Below, piece after piece: positions 61,446 through 64,000 of a DNA stretch of 64,000 nt. The stretch is taken from contig OX638379.1 of the NCBI GenBank assembly GCA_951813605.1, positions 4,786,062 through 4,850,061 on the forward strand. The letters run 5' to 3'. The notes beneath the pieces are model-generated. The model did no database searches, was not told where the DNA came from, and worked only from the letters and a program-made list of their open reading frames with translations. A program made the position numbers and the translations under genes. Numbering within the stretch: position 1 is the stretch's first letter; the number at the start of each line of letters is the position of its first letter. The stretch comes from an uncultured Bryobacterales bacterium. GTDB lineage: Bacteria > Acidobacteriota > Terriglobia > Bryobacterales > UBA6623.

Positions 61446-62301
61446 AGGCCGCTCTCAGTTGCTTGAATGTCGCCAGCGCTCGCCCGGCTTCCGCTGTGTT
61501 GCCCAATTGGCGATGAATCCGGTCAGCAAGGAAGTGCGCCTCGACAGGGTCGGGGGCAAGTTTGATCGCCTGCTCGACAGCTTGCAGGGCCGCGCTGCAC
61601 TGTTTCATTCTCCAGAGGACTTGTGCCATCACTTAGCGGCCCTCCGCTTGCTCAGGCTCGCGTTTGACGGCCCTTCTGGCCCACGCGAGCGCAGCCTCCA
61701 GATGGGTGTCCTGCATCAGCCGGACCGGTCCGTGAAATGCCTTTGGCAAGTCCATAGCCGCCGCCTCACGGTATGCTGCCATCGCCTCAGGTGTGCGATG
61801 CAAGTTTTCCCGGCAATAGCCGCGAAAGTAGTGACTTTCGGCGTGTTTGGGATTGCGCCCCAGAACTTCTTCGAAAAAACCAAGGGCGCTCTGACAATCG
61901 TTCCCGACCAACTCCTGGTAGCGGCCTAGGTGGAAGAACGGCTGAGGGTCGTTCGCATCAATGGCAATCGCCTTTTCCATTTGTTGCTTGAAAAGCCGAA
62001 ACTGATCGACGTCGAAATAGGCCAATCCAAGCGCTTTGTGCAGAGACGCGGTGTTGAGGCCCAATCTTTCTGCCGAACGGAATGCCTGGATCGAACCCAC
62101 CTTGTCACCGGTCTGCCAACGCGCAAGACCGACCAAATAGTAATCGTTCGCATCGACGGAATCCGCGCTTATCAGGTCGTCAGCCACTCGGAGAGCCGAT
62201 CCCCAATGTTGTTGGCGGACCAACTGCTCCAGACGGTTCTCACCCACGGCTGTAAGCACGAGAATGAGCAGCGCGACTCCGACTCTTGCCAACGAGGACA
62301 T
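61432..62301 (-). pseudogene. TPR protein split by an in-frame TAA
   Basis: From 62301 the frame gives a signal peptide (SLARVGVALLILVLTAVGE) and TPR units to codon 223, a TAA at 61633-61635. The same frame continues without interruption for 66 codons (MAQVLWRMKQCSAALQAVEQAIKLAPDPVEAHFLADRIHRQLG), which is again TPR-like and ends in the 14-base overlap with the next gene. So the ancestral protein was probably ~289 residues. It may be a nonsense mutation, a functional two-part split (the second part could restart at gtgatg directly after the stop) or a sequencing error. First gene of the TPR operon. Confidence 0.75.
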
Positions 62302-62527
62302 GAATGGGATTCCCCCGCAGTGGATCGAGTATTTATAGCCCCTCCACCAGAATACCGCACGCTCCAGATACTCGGACAAGAGGGTACGAGACGTCACTGG
62401 CAGCAGCCAAGAATGAGCAAGCAACTACGTTTCCAGTCAAGCCCATCGGCCCCAACTACACAGGAGATCGTTGTCCCAAGCTTCCTATTGCGCCCCGGGA
62501 TCCCCGTGCCAGTGGCGCATTCGGTCG

Positions 62528-62551
62528 AAAAGTGCCCGGCTCAGCCGGGCA
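62528..62551 (-). terminator. Intrinsic terminator behind a gene relic
   Basis: On the minus strand gcccggc and gccgggc form an 8-bp stem with flanking T-A pair around a three-base loop (62533-62551), followed by a T-run (62528-62531). It lies eight bases after the stop of the open frame ending at 62559. Confidence 0.55.
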
Positions 62552-62558
62552 AGTGAGT

Positions 62559-62750
62559 CTACTCCGAGAGATTGCCGAAGTACTGCACCCACAGCTCGCA
62601 GAGGTGCTTCCGACCGAAGATGAGTGCCTCTTTGGAATGCTTGTGGAATCCGTCGTTTCCCCGCGACGTGCCCAATTGGTGATAGGAAGACGGACTCTTG
62701 GGAACGGTCACCTCATTGGCCGCCCCTTGCAACGCAACACCGGGGTCAGT
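62559..62750 (-). pseudogene. Unidentified ORF, possibly the 3' end of a lost gene
   Basis: An open frame of 63 codons between a TAG at 62751-62753 and a TAG at 62559-62561, without a good ATG. The last part (GNDGFHKHSKEALIFGRKHL and then CELWVQYFGNLSE) has natural-looking amino-acid composition, and an intrinsic terminator follows the stop. I do not recognise a family. It may be the tail of a gene cut off at about 62750. Confidence 0.3.
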
Positions 62751-62923
62751 CTATGTCTCTTACCTACATATTTATGGTCGGAACAGCCCGGGGGCGATTT
62801 CTCGTCCGGACCCAATTCGGTGATCATCGAGGCACCTGTTCGGGGGTACGATTGAGGGGGAACTCTCCTTTGGGAGTCCTCCACGGCTTGACGACAATTT
62901 GCGCGGCCGAACAGCCTTGGGAT

Positions 62924-63685
62924 CTAGACACCACCCGCCATGTCGATGAACGAGCCCGTCACGTAGGAAGCTTCGTCTGACAGGAGCCAAAGAATCGCCG
63001 CAGCAACTTCACTGGATTCACCGCCACGTCCGATCGGCAGCGTGTCCTTCAGTCGATCGATCCGACGGGGATCCCCACCAGCCCCATGGATTTCAGTCCG
63101 GACAAATCCCGGCCTGACCGCGTTGACACGAATGCCGTCCCGCGCCACCTCCCGTGCGACGCCTATCGTGAAGCTGTCAATCGCACCCTTCGATGCCGCA
63201 TAGTCTACATACTCATTTGGCGATCCTGTTCGAGAGGCGGCAGATGACACGTTGACAATCGCCCCTCCAAGTCCGCCAAATCGTCGGCTCATTCTCTTGA
63301 TGGCCTCCCTTGTGCAAAGCATCGTTCCAAGCACGTTCGTCCTGAAGATTTTGGTCCAGCGGAGGCTTTCCATGTTCTCCAGCCGAGTGGCGGGCGCCAA
63401 GACACCAGCGCTGTTGACAACTCCCACCAGTGTCCCAGGCTGGATATCTATTGCTTTGAACAGCCTTGCTACGTCTTGCTCTTGCCCGACGTCCGCTTGA
63501 ACAGCGATGCCAGCTCCCCCCGATTCTCGAATCTCGTTTACTACCGCAGTGGCTGCTTCGACGTTCTGTCGAAAATTGACGCACACAGAGTAGCCGAGCC
63601 CCGCCGCCCTGAGGGCGGTTGCCGCACCAATGCCGTGACCGCCCCCCGTAACTAACAAGACTCGGCTTGACTCCGCTTCTGCCAT
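62924..63685 (-). CDS. SDR-family oxidoreductase (FabG-like)
   Basis: A 253-residue classical short-chain dehydrogenase. NAD(P)-binding TGGGHGIG (residues 13-20), NSAG, catalytic Ser in IVNVSSAAS and Y-x-x-x-K in YVDYAASKGAIDS are intact, followed by VNAVRPGFVRTEI. The C-terminus (YVTGSFIDMAGGV) is the standard FabG ending. It reduces or oxidises a hydroxyl/carbonyl; substrate unknown. Start at 63685 is preferred over 63697. Closest neighbour on the same strand is the unidentified relic. Confidence 0.93.
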   Translation of the reverse strand: MAEAESSRVLLVTGGGHGIGAATALRAAGLGYSVCVNFRQNVEAATAVVNEIRESGGAGIAVQADVGQEQDVARLFKAIDIQPGTLVGVVNSAGVLAPATRLENMESLRWTKIFRTNVLGTMLCTREAIKRMSRRFGGLGGAIVNVSSAASRTGSPNEYVDYAASKGAIDSFTIGVAREVARDGIRVNAVRPGFVRTEIHGAGGDPRRIDRLKDTLPIGRGGESSEVAAAILWLLSDEASYVTGSFIDMAGGV

Positions 63686-64000
63686 CGATCCTCGCAAAGT
63701 TCGTCAGGCGCTACCTTGGCCGACGTACGGCGCAAAGAGGCGCGGACTTCCTGAGGCTCGGAATCTCATTTGGATCGAGTTCCGGTCCCGGTCTGTCGCC
63801 AGAGGCCGTAGACGGGAACGACGACGTTCGAACGGCTACGTTCCGCTAAGTGATCGGCAATGGGCGGACAGCAGGTTCCGGAAACGGCCCGGGACCGGCA
63901 AACAGGATGTATGCGAACACCTGATTTGCAACAAGGGAACACCGTCAATGCAACTGGCTGGGCTCTGACGGGGTAAATCCCGCAGTTCCGCCATTGAGAA
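63686..64000. other. Window end, no gene recognised
   Basis: These 315 bases contain only short open frames with no recognisable product. They may hold the SDR promoter and the start of an upstream gene outside the window. Confidence 0.35.

Noticed and set aside
1-64000. CRISPR array or toxin-antitoxin/defence island
   Set aside because: No set of regularly spaced repeats was seen; the only repeats are the 81-bp tandem copy and the 38-bp element-end copies. No cas, restriction or known defence genes were recognised.

Overview
The window most likely comes from an uncultured, GC-rich member of the Acidobacteriota, probably close to Bryobacterales/Solibacteraceae. The reasons are a secreted protein carrying the Solibacter-type C-terminal domain (TIGR03437-like), a CRTAC1/ASPIC protein next to TPR proteins, a large Oar-like TonB-dependent receptor with an N-terminal carboxypeptidase-regulatory domain, a multiheme cytochrome-TPR protein, and two-gene IS91-type remnants. 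This assignment is inference from gene families; there is no rRNA gene in the window.

Layout. 0.2-12.2 kb is one long plus-strand operon: a SulP anion transporter, DabA (DUF2309, with all four zinc/active-site residues), then a full set of Mrp-type antiporter subunits in the order E-F-G-A(C-terminal part)-B-C-D, then a NuoL-like and a NuoM-like subunit. It reads as a cation- or proton-coupled inorganic-carbon uptake machine and is the most notable system here. 12.4-19.7 kb is on the minus strand: cutA, a fused GT2-GT4 glycosyltransferase, a Wzt/Wzm polysaccharide ABC exporter, and a secreted M28 peptidase with a PDZ domain. 19.8-21.3 kb carries a divergent HlyD-type adaptor behind a palindrome, followed by tRNA-Glu(UUC) at 21.68 kb.

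21.8-27.8 kb (plus) looks like a catabolic group: two Na+/solute symporters, a Tat-exported Gfo/Idh/MocA oxidoreductase and a secreted neutral-ceramidase-like hydrolase. It faces two overlapping enolase-superfamily genes (28.0-30.5 kb, minus), one with intact dehydratase residues and one degenerate. Acetate kinase, a 2-oxoacid dehydrogenase E2, lipB and lpdA follow, without an E1. 35.3-36.6 kb is a TonB-receptor pseudogene with two lesions, then an orphan OmpR-type regulator. 37.6-48.3 kb is housekeeping and mixed: queA, a HAD phosphatase, a two-domain ThyX-like protein, an aldehyde dehydrogenase, a CPA2 antiporter, a formylglycine-generating-enzyme-like lipoprotein, the TIGR03437 protein, and alr.

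48.4-64 kb is the accessory part: a broken IS110/IS1111-type element immediately upstream of alr, a seven-heme cytochrome-TPR protein, the Oar-like receptor, a collapsed IS91-type element, the CRTAC1 protein, an overlapping operon of three TPR proteins (the first split by an in-frame TAA), an unidentified gene relic with its own terminator, and an SDR oxidoreductase. No CRISPR array, rRNA operon or intact prophage was seen.
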